This document shows, in pieces, positions 9,401-16,224 of a stretch of 24,799 nt of DNA. The notes under the pieces are model-generated. The model saw only the letters and a program-made list of their open reading frames with translations, was not told where the DNA came from and made no database searches. The position numbers and the translations under genes are program-made. The DNA comes from a virus: IMG/VR virus record IMGVR_UViG_3300030451_000474, positions 1-24,799 of that record; one strand, given 5' to 3'. Numbering within the stretch: the first letter of the stretch is position 1; the number at the start of each line of letters is the position of its first letter.

Positions 9401-11856
9401 CTGCGGATAAGGCTTCTGACTTTGTAGAGCTTACATCTAAGCAGCTTGCTGATCGCAGAAAGATCGAAGTCGTAGAAGATAGACTTTCAGCGGCGGTGGC
9501 TATGATCCGCGATGCGTCTATAAAGGCGCTGGATAAAGGACGTCCCGCGCAGACGGCCACTGACATATCTGAAAATCAAAGTACACTGATTCGACAGGTT
9601 GTTCAACTAGAGCGCGCAAACAGTGATATCATAATTGAAGACGCCTACTCACAGATATCTACAGACATTACAATCCCTATTGTATCTTTCGGAAACAGCC
9701 TAGATCAAATGTTCCGGACATATGCGGAAGATAAGAACGCATCCTTCCTCTCATTTGTTAATCCTAGCACTCTTAAAGCCTTGGGGGGAAATACAGGAGT
9801 ACGCCTTTACGACGACTTAGACAGTGCCGCAGCACGAAGCATTGATATGTGGTTTGGTTCTAGATCAGAAGCAATCAATACCAAGTTTAAGAGATTCGGA
9901 CGAGTCTTTGAAGACGGTGCATCCTTCCGAGAGTTTATGAAGGAGCAAATTGTAAAGTCTGATCCGGAAGCGGCAAAACTACTGAATGTCACTGATCCTA
10001 CGCAGATATCTGATTTACAGCTTGCCTATTACATGGCGCAGCCTAACAAGCTGAAGGTATCAGCGCAAGACTTGCAGATGGTGACCAGCCCTATGGAACT
10101 GGAGACTTTCCGTCAAGCTGCTAATAAGATGATGGGTCCGGGTAATACTGATGCTGTGAAGGCACTAGGCTCACGGCTACAACAAGAAGTAGATCGTGCA
10201 TTCGAAAACTGGGCTTTATCGACAGGAAGCGTAGACGAGTACAATCAAGTTATTGTCGCTCGTACAGTGTATCGTGCAGAACAACTCCGCTTCGAAGGCA
10301 AAGCCACTTTCGGCGGTACTGTGGAGAACGTCGATACATCCGCTCAACTGACAGGGGATGTCACCGACGCACGAGACTTGGGGTATATCCTCAACCCCTT
10401 TGTACAAGCCATATCCAACCCCAAAGACGGATCGGTATCTGTGATAAAGACCGAAGTATCCAAGATTGTAAACACTATCGCACCAATCAGTCACTCCTTA
10501 ATGGAACAGAAACTTCTCAAGAATGTAGGGCCGGACGGTAAACTCGTGGCACCTACAGATGCAGACATTGCATCTATGGTAGAGAGAACCGTAGATATGG
10601 ACACCTTTGAGACCATGAAGGGTCTGCTAGGTAACGCAGTGAGAAACGCATTCTATGGGTCAAGCGATATGTCTAGAATACGCTACGCTCTTGATAACGG
10701 TCAGATACCCGGACTCGTGCCGGGGGATGCCCCGAAGCGTATCAAAGTCCCGGAGGTGTATGAGGGAGACGTACGGAAGTATCTTCAAGCCATAGAAGAC
10801 GCTTCCATCATCACAGTGAATACTGTTGACGGGCCGAAGCAGATGAAGCTCCTAGACATGCAAGACTTGATAATGGCGGATCGTCAGATCGATGTTGTTG
10901 TCAACTCTATCCCGGAGTTTAGGGCCGCTCACAAAGACCTTCTTACCCTCGCAAAGAATGCACAAGACGACCTAGCAACTGCAGGGAAAAGAGAACAAGC
11001 AGGCGCAGATCAGCTTGCAAAGGTCGAAGCGAAACTGCCGGACTCTTTCAGTGGACAAGGTTTTCTGAAGAATGTCTTGGGAAGCGATGCTCCCGACGAA
11101 TCCCGCGTGTTCCTGCAGCAACTGCAAACATCGAAGGCATTCCGAGCCATGTCTCCGGAACAACAGAACCTAGCTATGCAGTCTCTGTTTGTAGACACGA
11201 TCAAAACTCTTGGGGGTTATGGACCTAGCAATCGATCTGTCCGTCTGTTTGACGGCAGCACTGTTGTGACAGGCGCGTATAACAATCCTGCAGAAGTGTT
11301 TGCCATACTGGACGACGCACTGGTGGGGGCTAGCAAAGAAGGTGTGGCACTCAAGAGATTGGCGGACGCTGCAGGCATAGAGCCGGAACAGCTTGAAACC
11401 TTGCACTCTTTGTTCCGCATGTCTGTCCGTATCAATCAAGCTGATCTGCTTGCACGTAACTCCGACGGAAAGCTGACGAGCGTCACAAAGGGCTTCACAC
11501 TGGACAACGCTCTGTCGAAGGCATTTAACCTTGCTAGGGGCATGGTCAGTAAAGAGTACGTCATGGCAGAGGTTGCAATCCGATACGCAGCACTGGCTAA
11601 GGGCAAGTCTCTCGACTTCCTTCTTAATGACAAGAAGTCTGCAGATATCGTAAAGCAGCTTTTAGAAGACGAAACGCTGGTAGCTGACGAAGATGCGTAC
11701 TACTTCGCTACACAGCTTATGAAGTACGTAGCAGACGAGATTCCGCGTGGTGTACTGGACGCCGATGTAGACTCAAACGCTTACCTAGAAGAATACTACA
11801 TCAGCCTAGGCGTCATGCAGCCTGTCGATGTGGGCGAGATAGTCTTCAATCAATAG
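6496..11856 (+). CDS. Giant internal virion/DNA-ejection protein candidate (1786 aa)
   Basis: This is the largest gene of the window. Around residues 385-425 (MAIFVLENVGAGYAIRAPFAVAGTAVRATARAA region) and again near 500-520 there are Ala/Gly-rich hydrophobic stretches that could insert in membranes. Residues about 960-1030 are charged, coiled-coil-like helix (QLADRRKIEVVEDRLSAAV). Most of the rest is predicted helical by eye. No lytic transglycosylase 'E-S' region like that of T7 gp16 is apparent. Known parallel: T7 gp16 (1318 aa) and analogous giant proteins of marine podoviruses form the ejection channel. AAGGA at 6482-6486 sits nine bases before the ATG. A virion RNA polymerase, as in N4, was considered, but I see no T7-type polymerase motifs. 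Confidence 0.8.
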   Translation: MLDTVFSRSRLGEQTFPGGTTYEEYLAAYEKSGAMDELKAGILPGVRSQFLEYGLSGETYDKYEGPVNLDNYFGPSSPVFLQPGEYDAAKEAYKREQDGTATQDDIDLLARVRDPDGPIMKRIARLSGNDPTGVLQQGYLETGGFPQNLMTGEIVLPDEVKAMQLPIVGTVGDVPENIYGTNFIESIPLLGNIIPNGLNYNRIEARERSEQSLELQTFLSDNIQTPRDPVIRKALDQVINADLFGILAERMYNLADITEEGVEHYLPRLTHWATNYNLTTENTFGLLSAENYLTDEDVAADLAQVRSLSTFADRGAVLNDLLRKQVKDIVGEEAFNESIYAIKDEVTYETADGRTVTKEEYRHNFVSESFAEQFFEAVLNSKGMIDKMAIFVLENVGAGYAIRAPFAVAGTAVRATARAASDVPFLSRGALGTAPRFIGKDGKILTKAQADELGEGQYMTLPYAAQYMDTPTLVKYTEQYAKFRGIPFTTAARQLQRATRAESMLVNATIGTLVGTGPMRGGRLAAVADAGQGKAALKEAADTASKGVSTAKDRLFKAIDEGDNAGVINAAFDLRTARARQNWAITRTAINGARDFGFSPGFDTAIALSQALYREVSPETGPISDFYAATAVMGALTIKRGFDIRGGIPFVSSMAATGMYNVKAVTEDAAAYVFGNLAAMRTGRGLSTDAQDAIREAGAARAYGTLTPPGLRNLLAMSPDEVEKLPVATRRMLQNFSTGMFRGLAPDDRNALLLDMDEGIADLQNVLKPFYTMTDSQGNRVFSDAEIRELEVNMSLNLAQLSGMGFLLSVQRQQQAQNSGVLMGHLMNYKRKISEGVNMQKSSEKQVAGMAAASELLDAQIMQLKSEDLSMLSEGEKLARQVAIENLETFAGQFRKAATEGRRQLDELLTMDARDAAQTIDDLTQPENAKLLDAAFVSGELDLLLSRIALSERRAQSAAREGAGVADTPADKASDFVELTSKQLADRRKIEVVEDRLSAAVAMIRDASIKALDKGRPAQTATDISENQSTLIRQVVQLERANSDIIIEDAYSQISTDITIPIVSFGNSLDQMFRTYAEDKNASFLSFVNPSTLKALGGNTGVRLYDDLDSAAARSIDMWFGSRSEAINTKFKRFGRVFEDGASFREFMKEQIVKSDPEAAKLLNVTDPTQISDLQLAYYMAQPNKLKVSAQDLQMVTSPMELETFRQAANKMMGPGNTDAVKALGSRLQQEVDRAFENWALSTGSVDEYNQVIVARTVYRAEQLRFEGKATFGGTVENVDTSAQLTGDVTDARDLGYILNPFVQAISNPKDGSVSVIKTEVSKIVNTIAPISHSLMEQKLLKNVGPDGKLVAPTDADIASMVERTVDMDTFETMKGLLGNAVRNAFYGSSDMSRIRYALDNGQIPGLVPGDAPKRIKVPEVYEGDVRKYLQAIEDASIITVNTVDGPKQMKLLDMQDLIMADRQIDVVVNSIPEFRAAHKDLLTLAKNAQDDLATAGKREQAGADQLAKVEAKLPDSFSGQGFLKNVLGSDAPDESRVFLQQLQTSKAFRAMSPEQQNLAMQSLFVDTIKTLGGYGPSNRSVRLFDGSTVVTGAYNNPAEVFAILDDALVGASKEGVALKRLADAAGIEPEQLETLHSLFRMSVRINQADLLARNSDGKLTSVTKGFTLDNALSKAFNLARGMVSKEYVMAEVAIRYAALAKGKSLDFLLNDKKSADIVKQLLEDETLVADEDAYYFATQLMKYVADEIPRGVLDADVDSNAYLEEYYISLGVMQPVDVGEIVFNQ

Positions 11857-11865
11857 GAGATAACA

Positions 11866-12033
11866 ATGAAGATGTACGCTAAAGGCGCAGAAGTACGCAA
11901 GGCAGAAGGTGATTCTGCAGAGATAAAGAATAAGGAGAAGGCTGATCTCGACAACGACGGTAAGCTGTCATCCTACGAGGTAGCACGGGGAAAGAAGATC
12001 GAAGCGGCTATGGCTAAGACACGTACTGCCTAG
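11866..12033 (+). CDS. EF-hand microprotein (55 aa)
   Basis: ATG 11866 follows AGGAGA (11855-11860), which overlaps the stop of the giant gene and is placed five bases from the start. The product is 55 residues, Lys- and Glu-rich. Residues 27-38 read DLDNDGKLSSYE, matching a canonical EF-hand loop at every key position: Asp 1, 3 and 5, Gly 6, hydrophobic 8, Glu 12. A charged helix follows (VARGKKIEAAMAKTR). I recall similar one-loop proteins (KADLNxDGKLSxYE type) at the end of structural runs in marine phages. Calcium binding is a family-based inference; a single hand would need to pair with a second copy. It is the last gene of the rightward module and its stop overlaps the converging gene. 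Confidence 0.85.
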   Translation: MKMYAKGAEVRKAEGDSAEIKNKEKADLDNDGKLSSYEVARGKKIEAAMAKTRTA

Positions 12034-12226
12034 ACTTATCGATCATCTCGTCAGTCACTGAATTGACATATCTAAGAAGGGACGCGATGGAGTGTGCGCC
12101 GTCATAATCGGGCACTCCCGCGTCCATTTCTTTTTGTAGTTCGTCGGGACGAACGGACTCTTTCTGAAGTTCTATGTTACCGTCCTGTCGCAGGTATACA
12201 TGGAAAGAAAACAGATTTGCTTTCAT
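12014..12226 (-). CDS. Hypothetical protein (70 aa), last gene of the leftward operon
   Basis: I chose ATG 12226 (product starts MKANLFSFHVYL) because it forms an ATGA overlap with the stop of the upstream 67-residue gene and has AGGA about nine bases upstream; a GTG seven codons further up is possible. The N-terminal third looks beta-strand-like (FSFHVYLRQDGNIELQ), and the rest is acidic and helical (HSIASLLRYVNSVTDEMIDKS). No family is recognised. Its 3' end overlaps the end of the EF-hand gene on the other strand by 20 bases, and a terminator for the opposite strand lies within it. Confidence 0.7.
   Translation of the reverse strand: MKANLFSFHVYLRQDGNIELQKESVRPDELQKEMDAGVPDYDGAHSIASLLRYVNSVTDEMIDKSRQYVS
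12080..12135 (+). terminator. Rho-independent terminator for the rightward virion transcript
   Basis: The arms GGACGCG (12080-12086) and CGCGTCC (12119-12125) pair perfectly. Within them, GGAGTG (12089-12094) pairs with CACTCC (12113-12118), with a two-base bulge between the two stems. The T-rich run TTTCTTTTT (12127-12135) follows almost at once on the + strand. The hairpin is 47 bases downstream of the last rightward stop codon. It lies antisense inside the 70-residue leftward gene. On the - strand the following bases (CTTCTTAG) are only weakly T-rich, so I call it mainly for + transcripts. Confidence 0.7.
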
Positions 12227-12426
12227 ACTGATGGTTCCTGTTCGCACTTATAGTGCAACGTGTAGGGTGGTGGAACGGGTACACGGACAGACAGTATACC
12301 CCTCACCATTTCCATAGCCCTTTCTTGACATTCTTCTTTAGTCTCTCGCAGCCGTATCGTGTCCTCGAACGTCAGACACAAGTCCGGCACTTGGAGAGAG
12401 CATAGCATTACCAATGTCTTGAACAT
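12223..12426 (-). CDS. Small Cys-containing hypothetical protein (67 aa)
   Basis: ATG 12426 has a strong GAGGAG seven bases upstream. The stop overlaps the next start as ATGA. The sequence begins with a hydrophobic stretch (MFKTLVMLCSLQV) and has Cys at positions 9, 17, 34 and 61. It ends in a Pro-rich segment (VPVPPPYTLHYKC), which resembles small exported or membrane-associated phage proteins with paired cysteines. No family name can be given. Its first 89 bases overlap, out of frame, the C-terminal end of the upstream nuclease gene, an unusually long overlap for this operon. The good ribosome site and the coupled downstream start argue that it is real. Confidence 0.65.
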   Translation of the reverse strand: MFKTLVMLCSLQVPDLCLTFEDTIRLRETKEECQERAMEMVRGILSVRVPVPPPYTLHYKCEQEPSV

Positions 12427-12892
12427 TGTGCAACTCCTCTATAGGCAGGTTGTAGCAGTCAGCGTGAGACGTCCAGTTGTTAGAGGGATCGAAGTCACCC
12501 TTCTTTACGAAAGTGGCTTTGTCGAAATACTCTTTGGGTGTGCAGTATCCGAGATACCATCCCACTGAATAGTCCTTCATCACTCGCGTAAATGCGTAGA
12601 TATCGCATTGCTGATGCGTGTTGAAGTTTGATATAGAGCATGAGTAGTCCGGCTTCGGCACAACAGTGGTCTGCTTTGTTTTGACTTCGACCTTCAAGCC
12701 GTTCTCTAGAACGACGTCGTACTCGTAGGTATTAGCCCACTCGCCCCCAAGCACTTGCAGTACAATCTGTTCGCCGAGGAACCCTGCAATGCTGCCGTTG
12801 CCTTTGATGATAGAGTTACGCAGGAGTCCCATCTCACTGTTTTTCTGACGGGCCTTCAAGAACATATCATCTGTGATCTTTACTGGAATCAT
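12338..12892 (-). CDS. PD-(D/E)XK-fold endonuclease-like protein
   Basis: This 184-residue protein shows a nuclease core: Glu41 (GFLGEQIV), Asp59 (YEYDVVL) and Glu69-Val-Lys71 (LKVEVKTK), spaced as in the restriction-endonuclease-like fold. The substrate is DNA by family; the cleavage specificity is unknown. In phages such enzymes help degrade host DNA or process replication products. ATG 12892 (MIPVKITDDMF) is preceded by an AAGAAGAG stretch. A longer frame upstream exists but runs through the 49-residue gene. The C-terminal residues after about 155 (NVQDIGNAMLSPSAG onward) lie in the 89-base overlap with the next gene and look unlike the core, so the tail may be a late extension. Confidence 0.75.
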   Translation of the reverse strand: MIPVKITDDMFLKARQKNSEMGLLRNSIIKGNGSIAGFLGEQIVLQVLGGEWANTYEYDVVLENGLKVEVKTKQTTVVPKPDYSCSISNFNTHQQCDIYAFTRVMKDYSVGWYLGYCTPKEYFDKATFVKKGDFDPSNNWTSHADCYNLPIEELHNVQDIGNAMLSPSAGLVSDVRGHDTAARD

Positions 12893-13016
12893 ACTCTTCT
12901 TTTTCCTTCTTCTGTTGCCACTCCTTGTAACAAGGATGATGGCGAGGGGGAGTGAATTGAACCCAGCCATCCCCCCGCTTCCATGCGAGGGGTGGCTTTT
13001 TCTTTGTCTTCTTCAT
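12867..13016 (-). CDS. 49-residue basic microprotein
   Basis: ATG 13016 overlaps the stop of the upstream oxygenase as ATGA, the same junction type seen elsewhere in this operon. The stop lies 26 bases inside the start of the nuclease gene. The product begins MKKTKKKPPLAWKRGDGW and continues with WVQFTPPRHHPCYKEWQQ, then a charged helical tail. It has three Trp and one Cys among many Lys and Arg. I recognise no family. Without this gene the operon would have a 120-base gap, which is out of character; with it every junction is tight. A + strand terminator hairpin lies inside it. Confidence 0.6.
   Translation of the reverse strand: MKKTKKKPPLAWKRGDGWVQFTPPRHHPCYKEWQQKKEKEEYDSSKDHR
12966..13001 (+). 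terminator. Rho-independent terminator, + strand, antisense within the 49-residue gene
   Basis: The left arm GCCATCCCCCCGC (12966-12978) pairs with the right arm GCGAGGGGTGGC (12985-12996), with one bulged T and one C-A mismatch, around the loop TTCCAT. TTTTT (12997-13001) and then CTTTG follow directly. The - strand has no T run after the hairpin, so the signal is directional and would stop rightward transcripts that pass the first terminator. Confidence 0.6.
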
Positions 13017-13588
13017 CGAAACTTCGGACCTTCCATCCACGCTACCAGTGAATATCTTGTGCCCTCTGTTACGGGAGTTACGCGATGACTTAGATACGAA
13101 GGAAACAGTATAGCACTGCCCTGCAACCGCATAGCGTCCGTGTCCATACCTTCGATATCCTTGAATTCTAGGTCGCCACCTTTATAGTCAAAGCTGTTCG
13201 ACAACTGGACACTCATAGATATCTTTCTGTGATAAGCCTTATGATGATCCGCCCAAAAGATGTCTTCGTGCCAATCGTACTTTCCTCCCTCTGATCCAAG
13301 ATACTCTGTAAACTGTATCTCCGGAACGTAGTCTATATTGTAACCGTAGAGAAGACGATTTGCCGTCCTAAACATATGCTCTACTTCATCAAAGAGAGCT
13401 TTCCATCGTGGCTCCGGAACAAGCCAGCAAGTATTACATTTCCGTACCTGCTCTACTTCATTTATATGGTACTGTCCCGGCATACCTGTAGAAGCCCGGT
13501 CTAGTCCTTGCTCTACTGCCATGTCGATTATCTGTTTACAGGCTTCTTCTGACCACGCAGATTGCGCGAACTCTATCAAATTGTTCAT
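13013..13588 (-). CDS. 2OG-Fe(II)-dependent oxygenase (prolyl-hydroxylase/PKHD-like)
   Basis: This 191-residue protein has the double-stranded beta-helix motifs. The iron ligands are His107-x-Asp109 (YDWHEDIF) and His168 (YLSHRVTPV), and Arg178 (GTRYSLVAW) is placed to bind 2-oxoglutarate. The family hydroxylates protein side chains or small molecules using Fe(II), O2 and 2-oxoglutarate. The substrate here is not predictable. The size is normal for a single-domain enzyme and no key residue is missing. The ATG at 13588 has GAGGAG about nine bases upstream. It sits between NrdJ and the 49-residue gene, the latter coupled by ATGA. Marine phages often carry such enzymes. Confidence 0.85.
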   Translation of the reverse strand: MNNLIEFAQSAWSEEACKQIIDMAVEQGLDRASTGMPGQYHINEVEQVRKCNTCWLVPEPRWKALFDEVEHMFRTANRLLYGYNIDYVPEIQFTEYLGSEGGKYDWHEDIFWADHHKAYHRKISMSVQLSNSFDYKGGDLEFKDIEGMDTDAMRLQGSAILFPSYLSHRVTPVTEGTRYSLVAWMEGPKFR

Positions 13589-13602
13589 CTGCTTACGCTC
13601 CT

Positions 13603-15531
13603 CTAGGCGGCATTTAGGTCTACAACTTCACAGACTCCTGCCGTACAGGCTAGTTCTCGTGATCCTGTGGTGTTATCTTCTTTTTCATACTCTGAAAGAA
13701 CATCCCAGTCAACCTGTATTCCGCCCCTCTCAAGCTGCCACTCTACGTAGTCGTCAGCCTCTATGTCTTGATAAGGAGCCTGTTGATACGTGTGGTCAGA
13801 GTGTGGCAGGAATGATACACCGGATGCGATTTCAAAGTTATCGTACACCCAAGCACCTACATCCATCCACTCGTCTTCCTTGACACTGATTGTGACCGAA
13901 GGCTTGTGTTCGCACCAGTGAACGGCGTACACCTTCCATAACTCTAGCTGTTGAATAGCTGTCATCTGTGTTCTTGTCACCGCGCCTTCCGGAGACTGCA
14001 TGGCAAAAGAGAACACAGTGGTCGAGTCCGGCTTCATCACACAAGCCTCGCTATACACGCCCTGTTCCTTGAGGAATTGTGTCAAGGGGTCTTTGTTGTC
14101 ACCACGAACTGTACGGATGTAGTAGTCATTGTGACGAGCGTGAATTCCGCTTGCGGCGTCCACTAGCTGAGACACAGTGCCCGACGGCTTTACACAAGTG
14201 ATAGCAGCCGACTGTGGGATTCCAAGGAGTTTTGCAAAATCCTTGTTCACCTGCACGGCCACTTCTCGCATCTCTTCTAGCCAACGAACCGAGTCTATTG
14301 TTTTTGAAAGCACGGGATGATCCATGATACCAGTCAAGGATACGCCCAACAAGCGTTCTTCTTCTGTGTTTGTCTTCCATACCTTCCTCAAGTATTTGAA
14401 ATCAGTGAGCGTGGACTGTATCGTGCCGAGGATAGTAGCGATACGCACTTTGCGCTTGAGGTCTTCTAGGCTGTCTGCCTCTCGTACTACAACCTCTGAC
14501 AGATTGCAGAACTGATACGGACGCAGGATGATCTCACTGCAGGGGTTGGTGCCCCACATGTGACCTACCTCGCGTCGTCCGTTACGAGCTACTTGCTTGT
14601 CGGCAGCATCCCGATTGAACATGCCCCGCTCTCCCGACTTAGAGTCGTACAGAGCCAGCCACTCTCGCATGAATGTGCCCATCTCCGGCTTACCCTTGTA
14701 GGCAACAGAGTTATTAGCCAGCGCACGTTGACCTTCATTCTCCCACCATGCACCGGACTTGGCGTGTGCCATCTGATCATCGTTGAGGTTCGACAGGGAG
14801 ATCAAGGCAGAGCGACGTACACCGCCCACGACTACAATCTCGCCGATCTTACACATGAGATCGTGACACTCAATAGGGAACAGGCGACGGCCTTGTGCCT
14901 TCTTGAACATCTCTACTGCAAACAAAAAGAGGTCATTCAGTGGTCCGGGACCGGAAGCTCGTCCGCCCATAGTCTTCAAGCGTTCACCCGACGCACGTAC
15001 CGCCGACAAGTCCCACATAGGAATCTGTCCAGCGTAAAGCAGTGCGATAAGTTCACGCAACGACTTGGCCCATCCCGGCTTGGAATCGCCTACTTTGATT
15101 ACAGTGTCAGTGTCGTGCATGGCGTCACTGATGACAGGCAGCTTGTCTACGTTCTCCCGCTCGACAGAGAAGCCCACACCTGTGCCACACATCAGAATGT
15201 ACATACACTCGTCAAATGCACGGGGGCTGTCTACTGGAATGTAACTGCAGTTGTATCCGCAGATATTGTCACGAGCTAGCGCATCTCCTGCAGTCATCAT
15301 AGCCCTCATAGAAGGCATGACTTCTAAGCTAAGGATTGCATTTTCGATCTCTAGCAGATCAGCCTCATCCATGCTGTGGTCATGTTTGTTCTTTAGATGA
15401 TTGTGCATGAAGTTGGTGTATCGATACACTGTTTCATCCCAGTTCTCGCGGCGCTGTTCGTCATCGATCCAACGCGCATAACGGGACTTATGTATAAACT
15501 GTTGATAGGGTGTGGGCAGCATATTATTCAT
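13603..15531 (-). CDS. nrdJ: Class II (adenosylcobalamin-dependent) ribonucleotide reductase, monomeric type
   Basis: This 642-residue enzyme converts ribonucleotides to deoxyribonucleotides for phage DNA synthesis; class II enzymes need vitamin B12 coenzyme and no oxygen. The active-site motif NPCSEI is at 329-334 (thiyl Cys331, Glu333). The second catalytic-pair Cys342 lies 11 residues on, and its likely partner is Cys95 (CGYNCSY). The C-terminal redox pair is Cys629/Cys634 (ACTAGVC). These spacings match the Lactobacillus enzyme (Cys408/419, Cys731/736), which is a nucleoside triphosphate reductase. I took ATG 15531 because GAGGAG is seven bases upstream; a TTG five codons earlier lies on that site. 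The start overlaps the DUF3310 gene by eight bases. No key residue is missing. Confidence 0.95.
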   Translation of the reverse strand: MNNMLPTPYQQFIHKSRYARWIDDEQRRENWDETVYRYTNFMHNHLKNKHDHSMDEADLLEIENAILSLEVMPSMRAMMTAGDALARDNICGYNCSYIPVDSPRAFDECMYILMCGTGVGFSVERENVDKLPVISDAMHDTDTVIKVGDSKPGWAKSLRELIALLYAGQIPMWDLSAVRASGERLKTMGGRASGPGPLNDLFLFAVEMFKKAQGRRLFPIECHDLMCKIGEIVVVGGVRRSALISLSNLNDDQMAHAKSGAWWENEGQRALANNSVAYKGKPEMGTFMREWLALYDSKSGERGMFNRDAADKQVARNGRREVGHMWGTNPCSEIILRPYQFCNLSEVVVREADSLEDLKRKVRIATILGTIQSTLTDFKYLRKVWKTNTEEERLLGVSLTGIMDHPVLSKTIDSVRWLEEMREVAVQVNKDFAKLLGIPQSAAITCVKPSGTVSQLVDAASGIHARHNDYYIRTVRGDNKDPLTQFLKEQGVYSEACVMKPDSTTVFSFAMQSPEGAVTRTQMTAIQQLELWKVYAVHWCEHKPSVTISVKEDEWMDVGAWVYDNFEIASGVSFLPHSDHTYQQAPYQDIEADDYVEWQLERGGIQVDWDVLSEYEKEDNTTGSRELACTAGVCEVVDLNAA

Positions 15532-15880
15532 CTTCTTTCTCCTCAATAAGCCTGTCTAAATACCACTGTGCCTTTTTCAAATCCTGTACGCCGTTCTTGT
15601 AACGATACCGCCACAGATATTTGATAATGTTTCCTTGCAGGTAATATTCGTATCCATCGCCTGTAGCAGCGCGGATAGCATCGATGCACTCAATCCCTGC
15701 TTGATTGTAGTGCGGCGGACTGTTCACCATGTCCATCTGTTCTTTGTAATAGCCGTCTAACAGCTTCTCTTCATCAGCCGCCCACGCAGCATTCGCCCTG
15801 CTTTGCAGGCTAGCCATGCTCTCTTCTTCCGCCTTCATTTTCATATACGCCTCGTGTCTCATGGACTCCGCACTTATCAT
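15524..15880 (-). CDS. DUF3310 (SaV-like) protein
   Basis: The C-terminal half of this 118-residue protein (from VNSPPHY, residue 52) has the family pattern H-Y, G-I-E-C-I-D-A-I, then LQGNIIKYLWRYRYK and a helix with DLKKAQWYLDRLI. DUF3310 proteins are common in tailed phages and sometimes annotated as nucleotide kinases, but their role is not established to my knowledge. The N-terminal 45 residues are a charged helix rich in Met, Glu and Ala. It starts in an ATGA overlap with the MazG gene and overlaps NrdJ, so three nucleotide-related genes are in one translationally coupled block. Confidence 0.85.
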   Translation of the reverse strand: MISAESMRHEAYMKMKAEEESMASLQSRANAAWAADEEKLLDGYYKEQMDMVNSPPHYNQAGIECIDAIRAATGDGYEYYLQGNIIKYLWRYRYKNGVQDLKKAQWYLDRLIEEKEDE

Positions 15881-16224
15881 CTGTTGTCACCGTCACCGAT
15901 AATCGTACCCTTAGTCTTTCGACATTTCAACTTATAGATGTTCATCTCTGCAATTTGCTGCAGGGTGTAACCCAAGTCTTCCGCAAGGTTGGCGCAGTAC
16001 CACAAGACGTCACCGATCTCTTTTGCAATCTCTGCCTTGAAGCGTGTGTCGTCCCGTCCGTCTGCATAGTCGCCACGATGAATGCGCTTTACCTTGTCAG
16101 CCACTTCCCCTGCCTCACCGGCAAGACCCAACGCCGGATACGTCATGCTGGCTCGTTCCGGATACACTGCAAACTTACGGGCCTGCATCTGATAGTTGTT
16201 TAGGTTCCAGTTTTCTCTGATCAT
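15877..16224 (-). CDS. mazG: MazG-like nucleotide pyrophosphohydrolase
   Basis: This 115-residue all-alpha protein carries the Mg-binding motif Glu37-x-x-Glu40 (GLAGEAGEVAD) and Glu69-x-x-Asp72 (AKEIGDVLWY). The helix KLKCRKTKGTI near the C-terminus also fits the family. MazG-type enzymes hydrolyse (d)NTPs to monophosphates. In marine phages they are thought to adjust nucleotide pools or alarmone signalling, but the substrate for this one is unknown. It begins in an ATGA overlap with the acidic unknown protein upstream and ends in an ATGA overlap with the DUF3310 gene. The length is typical for single-domain phage MazG. Confidence 0.9.
   Translation of the reverse strand: MIRENWNLNNYQMQARKFAVYPERASMTYPALGLAGEAGEVADKVKRIHRGDYADGRDDTRFKAEIAKEIGDVLWYCANLAEDLGYTLQQIAEMNIYKLKCRKTKGTIIGDGDNR

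Noticed and set aside
6496-11856. N4-type virion RNA polymerase
   Set aside because: The size is suggestive but I could not find T7-type single-subunit polymerase motifs. The visible promoters are host sigma70-like.
12941-12970. tRNA-like 3' end on the - strand (T-loop-like GGGTTCAATTC and CCA)
   Set aside because: The T stem does not pair, no acceptor or anticodon arm can be found 70-90 bases upstream, and the bases fall inside the 49-residue gene. I also see no integrase that would make it an attachment site.
14560-15279. + strand open frame of 239 codons opposite NrdJ
   Set aside because: It is a shadow of a clearly identified enzyme gene; the composition is not protein-like.
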